Shown here one piece after another: positions 48,501 through 58,200 of a stretch of 64,000 nucleotides of DNA. Numbering within the stretch: the first letter of the stretch is position 1; every line of letters starts with the position of its first letter. A program made the position numbers and the translations under genes. This DNA comes from Cloeon dipterum (taxonomy: Eukaryota; Arthropoda; Insecta; Ephemeroptera; Baetidae), in NCBI RefSeq assembly GCF_949628265.1, contig NC_088786.1:8680001-8744000 (forward strand), read 5' to 3'. The notes beneath the pieces are model-generated. The model saw only the letters and a list, made by a program, of their open reading frames with translations, made no database searches and was not told the origin of the DNA.

Positions 48501-51441
48501 CACGTGTTAACTGAGCTTCTGGACACTGAGAGAACCTACGTCACTGAAATGCTCAGCATATTGAAGGTCAGAGGTGGCTCAATGTTAAAATTTTTAGTGT
48601 CAAATGGCAACTTCCGTAACTTACAGGACCTTTCTGAGATCTAATGAGGTTTTCAAAAAATATAATGTTATAAGGCATTTTTTGCACTTGAAATGATAAA
48701 TTTAATTTTAAAGTAAATCTATTATCAGGGTTACCGTGACGAATTACTCCTAGCTGAAAAAGAAGGACGTGCTCCAGTTCTGCTTTACGGCAAATCTGAC
48801 GTACTTTTTGGCAACCTGGAAGACTTGCATCGATTCCACGCAGACATATTCCTGACAGACCTGGAAAACTGCATTACCACCCCTGAACTCGTTGGGCTGT
48901 GCTTTGTGCAAAGGGTATGTCACCACTCTCAACCTGAGAAAATTAATTAAAATTCTAATTCTTGCAGCGGGAGTCATTTCACCGTATGTACAGCTCGTAT
49001 TGCCAAAACATTCCGCGGTCAGAAGCACTGCGACAAGCCGCTGGAGAGCAGCAGTGTGCCTTCTTCAAAGAGTGTCAGCAGAAACTGGACCACAAGCTGC
49101 CACTGGGAGCGTACCTTCTCAAACCGGTGCAGCGTATCACAAAGTACCAACTGCTGCTCAAGGACCTGCTCCGCTACTCCGAGGACTTGCCCAACTGTCT
49201 GAAAGAGTTGCAAAGCGCGCTGGACTGCATGCTGGTCGTACTCAAGTGCGTCAACGACAGCATGCACCAAATTTCCATTACTGGATTTTGGGTAAAAATC
49301 GATTTTATTGAAATAAAGGAACCAAAATAATGCCTTTGACAGGGCAACTTGATGGAGCAAGGCGAGCTGCTGATGCAGGGCCAGTTTAACATGTGGGTGG
49401 AGAACAAGAAAGATCGTCTAAGAGAATTAAGGCTGAAACCCATGCAGCGGCAAATTTTCCTCTACGAAAAGTCCATTTTATTCTGCAAGAGGGTGGGTCG
49501 CGAGCCTGACACCGCAACCTACCAGTTTAAGACTTTCCTTCAGGTGAAACGTGCTCCATTCTAAGCCACTTTTATAACTAAAATAATATATCAGATGTCG
49601 CAAGTTGGTCTGACTGAAAATGTGCGAGGTTCGAAAGGGGACCAAAGGAAGCTGGAGCTGTGGCTGCAAGGCAGACAAGAAGTTTACACCGTGCAGGCAC
49701 AAACAATGCAGCAGAAAGAGGCGTTTCTGAAGGCCATCAAGCAAGTGCTGCTGAGCCAGCTGGAGCAACTGAAAGGGGACGCCCAGAAGAAGCTGCAGCG
49801 AGGACTATCTCAAAATGCCATACCAGCTCAAAGGTAAAATTGGAGATTATTCCCCATTTTTATTAAAACTAAAATTTTTTCATCCACAGGCCACTACGTC
49901 AAACGACCTCGTGGGAGAGCCAAGCAGGCCAAGCCATCACCTGCATTCCAACTTCGAACGTAACGGTAGTCATCCCTGTGCACAACAACAACGGCATGAG
50001 AAGACGCAGTAGTAGGCACATGAGCACGGACGCATCATCCGCCGCCTGTGCGGCGGAGAGAGATGAAGACGAAGCGGGCTGGAGCTCAGATTACAGCAAC
50101 AGCGACGAGGAAGAGTGCAATCAGGACCCCTTTGGGGCCGAGTCATCTGAGGTGAGCACTGGCCCGCACAAAAAATATTGCAGATTTGAAATACATTTTT
50201 TACAAAAATGTAGTGTCTGGGGTCTCTGAAGGAAGAGGAATATAAAAGTTCAGATTTTCACGTTCATTATTAGAAAGTTACAGCTGTAAAAGCAGATTTG
50301 GGGTCCCTCAACGACCCCCACCCTAATTCACAAGGTTTAAAACAAACTACGGTACAACCCCTCAATTTTAAACCCTTTTCCTTCACTAAAAATCTCTCCC
50401 AGATTTTGTCATTAGATTAATCCCAAATTATCACACCACCTCTCACGGTCGATCACCTCCGCAGTGTGCAGCTTAGAACTTTTCATAATAGATACTCGTA
50501 ACAAAAACTGTCAGTGTATCAAACGCACTTGACAGACGCTCTTGTAACGCTTTTGACGAAGTGTATGAGTGCTCTTCACACGCACTTGAGTTACTTGTTG
50601 AATACTTTTTTATAAAAACTTGTTCAATAATGATTTCAGACTGCTGCCAAAAAATTTACAGCGTTAGCTGATTACTGTGCCATGGGCAGCTCAGAGGTCA
50701 CGATGCACGAGGGAGACGTGATCGAGTTGCTAAAAGTCGGATGTGCCGGTTGGTGGTTCGTTAAAGTTTTAGGTGTGTTCCCTCTGTCTCTCTATCAGAA
50801 AATAATCATACATCAACACAATAAAAGCATGGACGAGAACAATTTTCAAAATTCTTCTCTATGCTTGCGAACGGCTTTTCATCTTTTGCACATCTGCTTT
50901 CGTTTAGCACAAAACGCTGCTTTTAATTCACCAATTGTTCAAAGCCGCTAACTGATCCGATGGCACCACGGTATTCTTATTATTTTTATACATTGCCGTC
51001 CCTGCTACTTTTAATAATTTCTTTTGATGCGCTGGAAAAAAAATTGGTTCAGCTAATTGCCGTAGAAACGAAAAAACAAAAAAATATTTTCTGACGTTTC
51101 TACGAAATTTGCAGGACCCTTTTTTGTTTTCAGCTATGTAATCAAAAGAAACATTTTAAGTGTGCGGATTTACAGGATTAAGTCTAAAGCCGCAGCGGAT
51201 CAGGTGCCTTAAAATCGTTAGTAATCGGTGGCGGCTTCGATCAATAAAGGGTTTATAACGCAAATTGTGCCCGAATAGAATTAAATTTAATTGAATTTCG
51301 AACGCAGGAACTCAACAAGAGGGCTGGGCCCCCTCTGCCTACTTGGAGGTGGTCGGCGGCAAGAAGTTGAGCAGACACAGCTCGCCGTCGGTTAGCAGCC
51401 AGGACAGTGGCATGGGCACCAACGGCCGCGGACCGCCCTGA
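33567..51441 (+). CDS. Dbs/MCF2L-like Rho guanine nucleotide exchange factor
   Basis: Twenty-one coding exons give 1280 residues: 33567-33744, 34794-35114, 45734-45817, 45980-46094, 46165-46255, 46310-46423, 46487-46603, 46789-46914, 46976-47151, 47210-47444, 47508-47699, 47808-48011, 48106-48315, 48366-48566, 48729-48914, 48968-49291, 49343-49543, 49595-49833, 49890-50151, 50640-50772, 51308-51441. The order is a Ser/Arg-rich N-terminus (1-166); a CRAL-TRIO/SEC14-like domain (about 167-345: LITFPDLGNF, LVIDRRNDKWNSVK, QLTPDLSGTL); spectrin-like coiled coils (about 345-650); a DH domain (about 760-950: LLDTERTYVTEML, KLDHKLPLGAYLLKPVQRI); a PH domain (about 960-1090: LKPMQRQIFLYEKSILFCK); an acidic Ser-rich linker; and an SH3 domain (about 1193-1260: FTALADYCAMG, GWWFVKV, GWAPSAYLEVV). 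This matches MCF2L/Dbs, which activates RhoA/Cdc42 at membranes. The first two exons join in phase across 10.6 kb holding a nested gene, so the N-terminal extension is less certain; an in-frame ATG in exon 3 is an alternative start. Confidence 0.9.
36415..36763 (+). promoter_or_regulatory. Candidate promoter and 5' UTR exon of the nested gene
   Basis: A GC-richer block stands in AT-rich intron and ends in a good donor, GCGAG|GTAAGC (exon end 36763). The nested gene's first coding exon begins after acceptor TTTTAG three bases before its ATG (37413), so a noncoding upstream exon is expected. The long open frame through this block runs into a stop when spliced to 37410, so it is not the coding frame. 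Confidence 0.45.
37413..39749 (+). CDS. Uncharacterised nuclear-type protein nested in RhoGEF intron
   Basis: Four exons (37413-37772, 37966-38308, 38406-38623, 39291-39749) encode 459 residues in consistent phase. The order is an acidic N-terminus (EDEDDDVN, ETDDDDF); a basic KKGLRKKRK stretch (likely nuclear localisation); a Cys-containing module (CECVESNCF, AELTKAEQDMYLMG); a QYVYQGRKVCLDAFLYLENC block; and RTHGNLGKKPHNTFSLE. A second block follows (TMGYSSFRHFISEQFP), then a Pro/Gln/Thr-rich tail resembling an activation domain (TYVITQVLPTSF, TFTFTTT). From memory the Cys module plus HGN-x-GkKPHN signature recurs in many uncharacterised invertebrate and fish proteins, some linked to transposase-like domains; I do not know a function. 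No DDE catalytic domain is visible, so it may be a domesticated derivative or a transcription factor. It lies on the same strand inside the 10.6-kb intron of the Dbs-like gene. Start: CAATGG, first ATG after the acceptor. Confidence 0.8.
40290..40295 (+). terminator. Polyadenylation signal of the nested gene
   Basis: AATAAA about 540 nt after the stop codon at 39749, within AT-rich sequence. Another AATAAA lies near 40436. A real end here is needed if the nested gene is an independent transcript. Confidence 0.4.
41468..41800 (+). promoter_or_regulatory. Candidate internal TATA promoter and alternative first exon
   Basis: TATAAAG (41468-41474) precedes a GC-richer stretch ending in GCCTT|GTAAGA (exon end 41800). 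It lies downstream of the nested gene and upstream of RhoGEF exon 3. It could start a shorter RhoGEF isoform that uses the in-frame ATG in exon 3 (45734-45817) and lacks the first 166 residues. Inference. Confidence 0.3.
42638..42654. repeat. CG dinucleotide tract
   Basis: Seventeen nt of alternating C and G in otherwise AT-rich intron, potentially Z-DNA forming. Confidence 0.9.
43323..43390 (+). repeat. Dispersed direct repeat, copy A
   Basis: About 68 nt are closely repeated at 44136-44200. The block 43342-43367 is identical over 26 nt to 44152-44177, and the flanking GCTGGAGTGAGTGGG is also identical. Copy A carries a longer G run (G10, 43335-43344). Confidence 0.85.
43650..43995 (+). promoter_or_regulatory. 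Candidate second internal promoter / noncoding exon
   Basis: A GC- and CpG-rich stretch with GAGTGAGTGA-type repeats ends near ATGGCAATCGTGTAAG|GTGAGAC (possible donor at about 43996). It lies between the two copies of the 68-nt repeat and could be another alternative first exon for the RhoGEF. The open frames through it have no recognisable domain. Confidence 0.25.
44136..44200 (+). repeat. Dispersed direct repeat, copy B
   Basis: Second copy of the element at 43323-43390, 813 nt downstream in the same orientation. It shares the 26-nt identical core (44152-44177) and has a shorter G run interrupted by A. Confidence 0.85.
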
Positions 51442-53380
51442 GTGGAAACGTGAAAACTCATCTAGTCAACTATGAACTCGCGTTCTCCCACGATGGAGAG
51501 AACCACCGCATTATTCAATTACTAATGTCTATGGATATATTCCCCAAGTTGTTTTATACACTCGCCTTTGTGAATCGATGATTTATGCTCGAGCGTAGGT
51601 TTGACACCCTCCAGCAGTGAATTTAGATACAACTTTTCCTTTTTTCTCGATTCAAACGCCATTGATTGATTTTTGGTTTGCCACGAAAATGCTAAAGCGA
51701 TTGTTAGAGTGCCAGAATACTATTGCTAAAACTGAGTTCGTCAATACAGACAATATAGAAAAACTATGTAACTGCAAATATATTGCTCAGTATATCATCG
51801 AGAAGCTAAATCTCGCCCAACAAATCTATGTAAATTTTACTACAGTATATAATATTAAATAGACACCTTGGTATCAAACTACGATAAGACGCAACACGCA
51901 ATCTAATCTCATAACTGTGACTTTTTTATCCTCTAAAATATTCGTACTTCCTCTTCGTGGAAAAGTTCAAATGTCTGAAAAATCTCTCCGGAGCTAGGAT
52001 TGCATTCATTGGCACTGTCTAAACTCTTGTCAAAATTTTTGGGAAACGCAACGTGTGGACTTTGGCTTTTTGTCTCTTATTCACTCCTCGGATCAATGTC
52101 TACAAGCGAGATGTAACCTTTGATGCACAAAAACTAATATACTTAAAATTCATAACGATTCATGGTTTACTCCAATTTTCGTGGCCAGATAATAACAAGT
52201 GACATTTGTGTCTTCCGAGTGCAATTTCATAGCAATTCAAGCAAGACTGCAAGAAAAACAACTGCGTGCGGTCTAGAAATAGTCAAAATTTGTTTTAAGG
52301 ACTTGAACTGGAAAAAAGAAAATTTAAGTAAAAAAACCGCCCCTTTAATTTGACCCTTGAAATCTGTTCAAATAAATTTTAAAAGTTCACGTCCTTAACG
52401 CGTGTAGAATTAAAACTAGAATCAAAATTCCATGATGCTTTCAACTAAATCACCAATTTCTGTCCATGTATATTGAATTAATGGCCACACAAGAAAATGC
52501 GGAATGAAATAGAACGAAGAGCACGGTTCCATGTTAGCATAGCAAAAGCACAACAACTAAAATTGGTGTTCGCAATCGGCCTGCATGAAAGGAAAAAATA
52601 CTAAATTTAGCAAAAATGAATGTTCCTCTCATAAGAATAGTGCGAAAATCTGTCCAGAAAAACAGAATGCGAAGAATTTGCAAAGTGATTTACAATGTAA
52701 TGGTCAGGTCACCAGTGTCCTTTGAATTTACAAGAACATTCTACGTTAATTAATTTTCAACCTTGCCAATTTTTGATAAGAAAACGTCCCAGTTTTGAAT
52801 GTACCCAAGGACAACCGTAGACTGTTTTTATTTTATCTTTTTTTTCTTGTGGGAGCCTCTGGTAAAACGGAATTTATTTAAATAGGTCCCAACGATGGTT
52901 CTCTCAACTAGTTCAAAACGAAATCAGGTGTCTGATTTTTACCAGAGGCGATTCTCTCCAAGAGTTGAAACTCTGCATTTTTGATTTGTACTGTTGTATT
53001 CACGTTATTAATAAAATTAACAATAAAATGAGATCATTTAAAGAAACGTGGGTACTTACATTATTTCCTTCGGCCTCTCCATTGCCTCCAGGTTTCTCTC
53101 CTGGACTGAAGACTGCTATATATCTACAAAATTCTAGAGGCTAAATTCAACTTAAAAACTGGCCTTCTGAAGATCTGGAGGTATCAATAATGATTCATAC
53201 TAAAGCAAAAGGCAAAAAATGAGATTTTTGCATCAAACAATAAATTAAATAATAAATCGGTCTTGAAAAGCGTAGTTTGGATTTGAAACTATCAATAGAA
53301 ATTGGAATTAAAAAAAAAATTATTTGATTAGTTTATATTCCTCATTTTAAGTTTTATTTTTTTAAGTTTAACGATATGAT
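51442..53380. other. Convergent 3' regions of RhoGEF and SBDS
   Basis: AT-rich, no exon recognised. The RhoGEF 3' UTR may end at AATAAA 52371-52376. For SBDS, minus-strand AATAAA hexamers are at plus-strand TTTATT 53353-53358, only 23 nt past the stop, and 52827-52832. Confidence 0.4.
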
Positions 53381-54389
53381 TTAAGTGAATAATTCATCTC
53401 CCTCAGTAACTTCCTTAAGACTGAGAAGTTCCATGCTGCCTTGTCCTCTGGTTCCTGTTCTGATCAGTTCATCGAGCGTCCGGTAGTGCCCAGGGTCAAT
53501 CAAGCAGGTCTTCAAAGAGAATGAAATTAGTCGTCCTAATTTTATTCTTTGAAATTTTCTTACAATAATGAGCTCATCCGAATTCCAGTCTTCTTTTTCA
53601 ATTTTAGCAGCACACGCAACCACTTTTTCTTTTAACTTCTTCGCTTCTTTTGATGGAAGGGTCAGTTTTATCCTCATCTGAGCCCTTTCCAGGGGCAACG
53701 ATTCCTTTAAAGTTGGGATAACCTCCAAAGCCTAAAATATATTAATTGAAAATGTTTAAGATATTAAAAAACTGATTAAATACCTGCTGTTTAGTATTTC
53801 TATTTGGTTTCACAGAAAAATGTACATCCTTCATTGCCTTTTCGATCATTGTCACAGGATATGGCCTTTTTGTTTCCGGATTAACACACATTTCTAGACA
53901 CAATTATTCATTGAAAATAAGCACACAACGCAATAGAATACATAATTTAGAAAATATTAAAGCTGTATTCGAACCTGCAACCGTGTTTGCAATGTCTTTA
54001 TAAGTCGACTCCAGTTGCGCATGCCGCTCTTTGTCGGACACTTGCAACTCTCCATGGGCCAGGATTTCTTTGCAGATTTCCGTCTGGTCCTCCTTGTTGA
54101 ATGCCTTTATTAAGTCCTCTTTCTTTGCAGCTTTACCTTTGCTAACGTTCTCAAAGACAGTGTGTGTTTGTAGGACTTCATCAATGTCTTTCTCTCTACA
54201 AATTAACACACGAAATGAGCGAGATAAGCAGAGCATTACATAATTAAATTCAACTTACACTTTGCTCCTCCACGAAAGAACCTTGTTTTTGTAGCACGCG
54301 ATCTCAAACCGCTTACCACCCTTTTTCATCCTTACGACTGCCACATTGGTCAGCCGAATTTGATTAGTGGGTGTGAAGATTTTCGACAT
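53381..54389 (-). CDS. Sbds: Ribosome maturation protein SBDS
   Basis: Five exons (54389-54259, 54195-53975, 53893-53784, 53731-53564, 53509-53381) encode 252 residues; human SBDS has 250. SBDS works with the GTPase EFL1 to evict eIF6 from late 60S subunits, allowing subunit joining. Seen: the N-terminal FYSH domain ([67 protein letters not shown]), the helical middle domain ([35 protein letters not shown]), and the ferredoxin-like C-terminal domain ([40 protein letters not shown]). All introns are GT-AG and phases agree. Intron 4 (53510-53563) is 54 nt and open in frame. The gene is divergent from the Tec-kinase gene. Confidence 0.97.
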
Positions 54390-54592
54390 AGTGTTATTAA
54401 TAAGGTGGATATGAATTACAACACAAGTGGTATGGGTTAAAATCCGTTATTAAAAAGGTTTCTGGATTGCACTCTGCGACGAAACTGGACGAAACTCTAG
54501 GCGTATGCAGTAAACAAAACAATCACGATCGCGTTGGTTTCTCTACGTTTCTAGAAAGCTGATTTTGTATTTCCATCACATGTTTTTCCCCA

Positions 54593-54604
54593 TGCGCATG
54601 CGCG
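54593..54604. promoter_or_regulatory. NRF1/EWG-type site
   Basis: TGCGCATGCGCG is an exact match to the NRF1 palindrome YGCGCAYGCGCR (insect homologue Ewg). It lies about 205 bp upstream of the SBDS start codon. NRF1 sites are common in promoters of ribosome-biogenesis and mitochondrial housekeeping genes. Confidence 0.6.
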
Positions 54605-54624
54605 CGGTTTAAACCGAGCTACGC

Positions 54625-54654
54625 CTAAGGAGAGTAAAGGTTTACTCTCCTTAG
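54625..54654. repeat. Perfect 14-bp inverted repeat, 2-nt loop
   Basis: CTAAGGAGAGTAAA (54625-54638) and its exact complement (54641-54654) flank GG. The repeat is bordered by direct copies of GCTACGCC at 54618-54625 and 54654-54661, which overlap its ends. It is preceded by the 12-bp palindrome CGGTTTAAACCG (54605-54616). Confidence 0.9.
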
Positions 54655-55239
54655 CTACGCCTTAACCGGTTATTAAATTGGCTATTCATATTGAAATCCA
54701 CAAATTTTCAAAACCTCCTACCTGTTTAAGAAATAAAATCAGCCCTGATAAACATTTTTTCAAATTAGAATGAAAATTGTTGTATTTTTCTTGGGCTGTT
54801 GCTAATCATGTTTACAAAAATCACCAAAACCGGTCAACTCATTCATCACAATGTTTTGTTTTCTTGTGTTTGCAACGCCTGATGGCGCTAGCGTTCCTCG
54901 ACAAAGGAAATTTCGCAGACGTGTGGAATGTAGACTGCGGTGTCCCAATTTGACCAATTTCCCGATTTCATGTCACCATAAGCTGTGTTCGCCTGAATCT
55001 CGGCCCGGGGGTCGTCGAGGGGGTAATGCAGGTGCCCGTGAAGACGGCCGAGCCGCGCTTTTGGTGAGTTCGCCTCCGTGAGAGCTGTTGCGCGGACCCA
55101 ATTAACAGGTGTCAGAGTGTGTCTACCGTCTGCCGCGCGGCCTTCGAAGCAGCAGCAGCGCTCTTGTCCACTCTAAAATTTAATAAACAACATATTTATC
55201 GCAGCGATTTATTGGCATGTCTGTTGGTTTTGCAGAGCG

Positions 55240-58200
55240 ATGGCCCAGAGCAAGGACGAGGTCCTCAAGCAGGGGTTTATGGTAAAGCGGTCGCAGAACA
55301 AAAAACGCTTCACTGCTGTCAACTACAAGCAACGCTGGTTCGTGCTCACCAGGAATTACCTGATTTACTATGATGGAGACTCCTCTGAGGTTCGTCTTTC
55401 TTAATTCGAAATTAACCCGTCTGTACATAAGACTTATGTGCACCTGTAAATTTCACGCAAAAAGTATAATTTAAAAAAAATCAAAGCTCTTCTCCCTTTT
55501 GTGTTTATACTTTTCCTCTTTGTATGATGTGAATTTGTGTGCAAAGAAGATGCAGTGTGAGCGGAGGTGTGTTACTTGATTTTGCAGGAAGTGCCCGATT
55601 CGGTGGCCCTGGCAGCAGTCAACGGGGGCACCAAGTCCTCGTACGCCTCCGAGCTGCCCTGTCTGCAATTGCACTCTCTGCTTAGCCGGGTACGATGATG
55701 AGATAACCTTTGGGGGAACTAACGGCTCTGGAGGTGATGGTGGTGGTCTCTGCATGGTGGACAGTACTCAATTGTAATTAAATTTTTAGCATTACTATCG
55801 TGCTTCCTTTGGAATCTAACCTTTGACTGATACTCTAGAGGCTAGTAGTTACCATTATGTTTTGACTAATAAAGACTAAACGCCTAACACACTGTTTTTG
55901 TATATAGAAGCTTTTCAGTCGAGTGACTTTCAAAAATCGATGAGTATAAATTTAAAGCATGCTCAAAAGAACACGATTTTTTATAGATATAAATAAATCC
56001 TACGTTAACAAAGATTTCTTTATTATAGTGAGAATTTTCATGGCAAAGCAAGGTTACATTTTATTGCCGCGCAATTTGAAATATGACACATCGGGTAGTT
56101 CATTCGAAATCTTTGTTTCTTAAATTTCTCGGGCAACTGTCACGATGATTTTGCTAAAAAAATTTAGAGGTAGCGTAGCATTGCTGTCTGAATACACTCT
56201 ATTTTTCTAATAGCTCTTAGTGTTTAGTTTTTTTTCTGTTTTTCGTTAGAGAAGTTTCTTGCTCAACTAGCGACTGCCCTATAATTTATGAGCCTCCTCT
56301 CCCGTTTTAGGGCAGAGGGTTTCTCAAAAGGTGTTTCAAATTAATAAAATCAGGAAATTTAAATACATCCAGTTGTTATAAAAATTTAACAGGCAGAAAA
56401 TCATTTTTGTAATTAAACAAATTCTAAGCTGAAATTCCAATTGTACACGCACGAGTAGATTCCATCTGATGATAACTCTTCTAACAAACTTCTTACAAAA
56501 TTAACTATGTTTGTGTTAAAACTCCTGTGGGTTTGTTAAGAGGAAAAATAAAAGAAACTAAAGAATTTCCTCTTTTCAAAGGAGCTGTTTTGGCCTGTAA
56601 GGCTTCCTTCGCAACTTTTATAAAGCTGGCAAAATTGCCACCTGCCATGCTGAACGTAGAATTTGTTCAAGTAGATTTTTTATATTCTCTTCGCCTTTAC
56701 ACTCATGGAATGTACATTTTTTAATGAACTATTTTATTGGACACTATAAGAGTAAAACAGACAAGATTTATATGAATATCACCGTTCACTGCTCGTTTTT
56801 TCTTTGTCGCCATAAGACGGTAAATTTTGAGGTGTCAATATTTTTTTGGTAGTTTCACAATTTGTATCATATTGAATTTATATTAAGCTTCCTTGGTGCA
56901 TATCACCCTGGTTATTTTACTAATTTCTAAACTTATTTCCTGCTCAATCAGTTGATTTTTCAAAGCTTCTTATCTTTGCAGGAACACAAAATAAGCAATG
57001 ATCAAGTAATTCCATGCCTTTTTGGATCGGTCTTAAATTGTCAAATACCATTTAAAATTTTTGAACCCCCGTCTTAAAAAGTGTTCCGGGAAAAAATAGT
57101 TTTTGAGTGACTTAACTGCTAAGAAATGAAACATAAAAGTTTATTTCAAAAATAAAATTTAACCAAATTGATGACATGACTTAGTTAAAAATATTAACAA
57201 CAATTCATATTTATAGTATAAAACCCTATGTTTCCATCAGCAGTAGAGTCGGTAGGAAATTAGTATTGAAAAATAACCAGCTTGCTTGACATCGATGAAT
57301 CTGCCTTTGATTATAAATTTATTTTAAAGATGTTCAATAGGATATTTATTATTTATCGCGCTAGCCTTTTTCCATTGTTATTTTTTTTGTGATTTAAAAT
57401 GAAAAATTTAATTTAAAAAATCAGAGTACCCATAATTATCTTGAAATTCAGTGTCTTTGACTTGTTGCACGATCTGAGAATTCATAACAGCGTGAATCCC
57501 ATCTTAACGCGAAACAGGGCAAAAAGCCGCGGAAACGGATAAGCATTTTTGTTTTAAAAACGGTGAGCGCGCGGCCGTGGGTGCTCGCCGCAGACGGCTC
57601 TTGTCGAGGAGTTTTTCACGCGTCGTAGCTTTCTCATAAATTCTGCACGAGCATGCAAAAGCGTGGTCGGTCGGGCGGGCAGGCGGGGGCGCGTTCCGCA
57701 TATTTCGGGGGGAAAAGCAGAGAAAGTGAGTCAGCCGGTCTGCGGCGGTCCGTGGGGAGGGGCGGAGGGTGCACGGACCCCTCGGCGCATGTGTGGCCGC
57801 CAAGGGCTAGAGCAGCCTCTGCAGTCGCAGCCACCCCGTGCCGCCTCCGACCTGGCCGCTGGCCTCCGCCGCCCCCGCCTGCCTCACTCGGTTGACTCGC
57901 AGTGATCGAACGGAAGCGATTTAGTGCTTTTCCGGACGCTCGGTCTGAAAGAGGTGAGCGATCCTCGATGATGGAGCCACGGCGGCGGCTGCGGGATCGA
58001 TAAAATACCGCCGCCGCGGCCGCTGCGAACGCAGACCACAGCTGTTCCGGCCCAGTGCTCCTGGCGGCCCGTCGGTTTCGGCCCCGAGAACGCGTCTCGC
58101 GGGCCGGCCTGTCCGCGGCAGGGTCCGCTGACCGAGTCGCCGCACCGACGGCCCCCAAGTGCGCGGGAGGGCGTGGTGTTCCCTTTATTTCACGCTAACA

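Larger units (their letters stand above)
54390..55239. promoter_or_regulatory. Bidirectional upstream region of SBDS and Btk29A-like gene
   Basis: About 850 bp between divergent start codons. Contents: a CpG-containing NRF1-like site, two short palindromes and a hairpin palindrome (54593-54672), Grainyhead-like AACCGGTT (54664-54671) and AACCGGTC (54828-54835), and GC-rich sequence near 54980-55080. A candidate donor TTTTG|GTGAGTT ends a possible Btk29A noncoding exon at 55063; the coding exon at 55240 follows acceptor TTTTGCAG. Confidence 0.5.

Noticed and set aside
57634-58158. 174-codon minus-strand frame in the Btk29A intron
   Set aside because: Arg/Ala/Pro-rich frames in all directions are expected in a GC-rich island with few stop codons.
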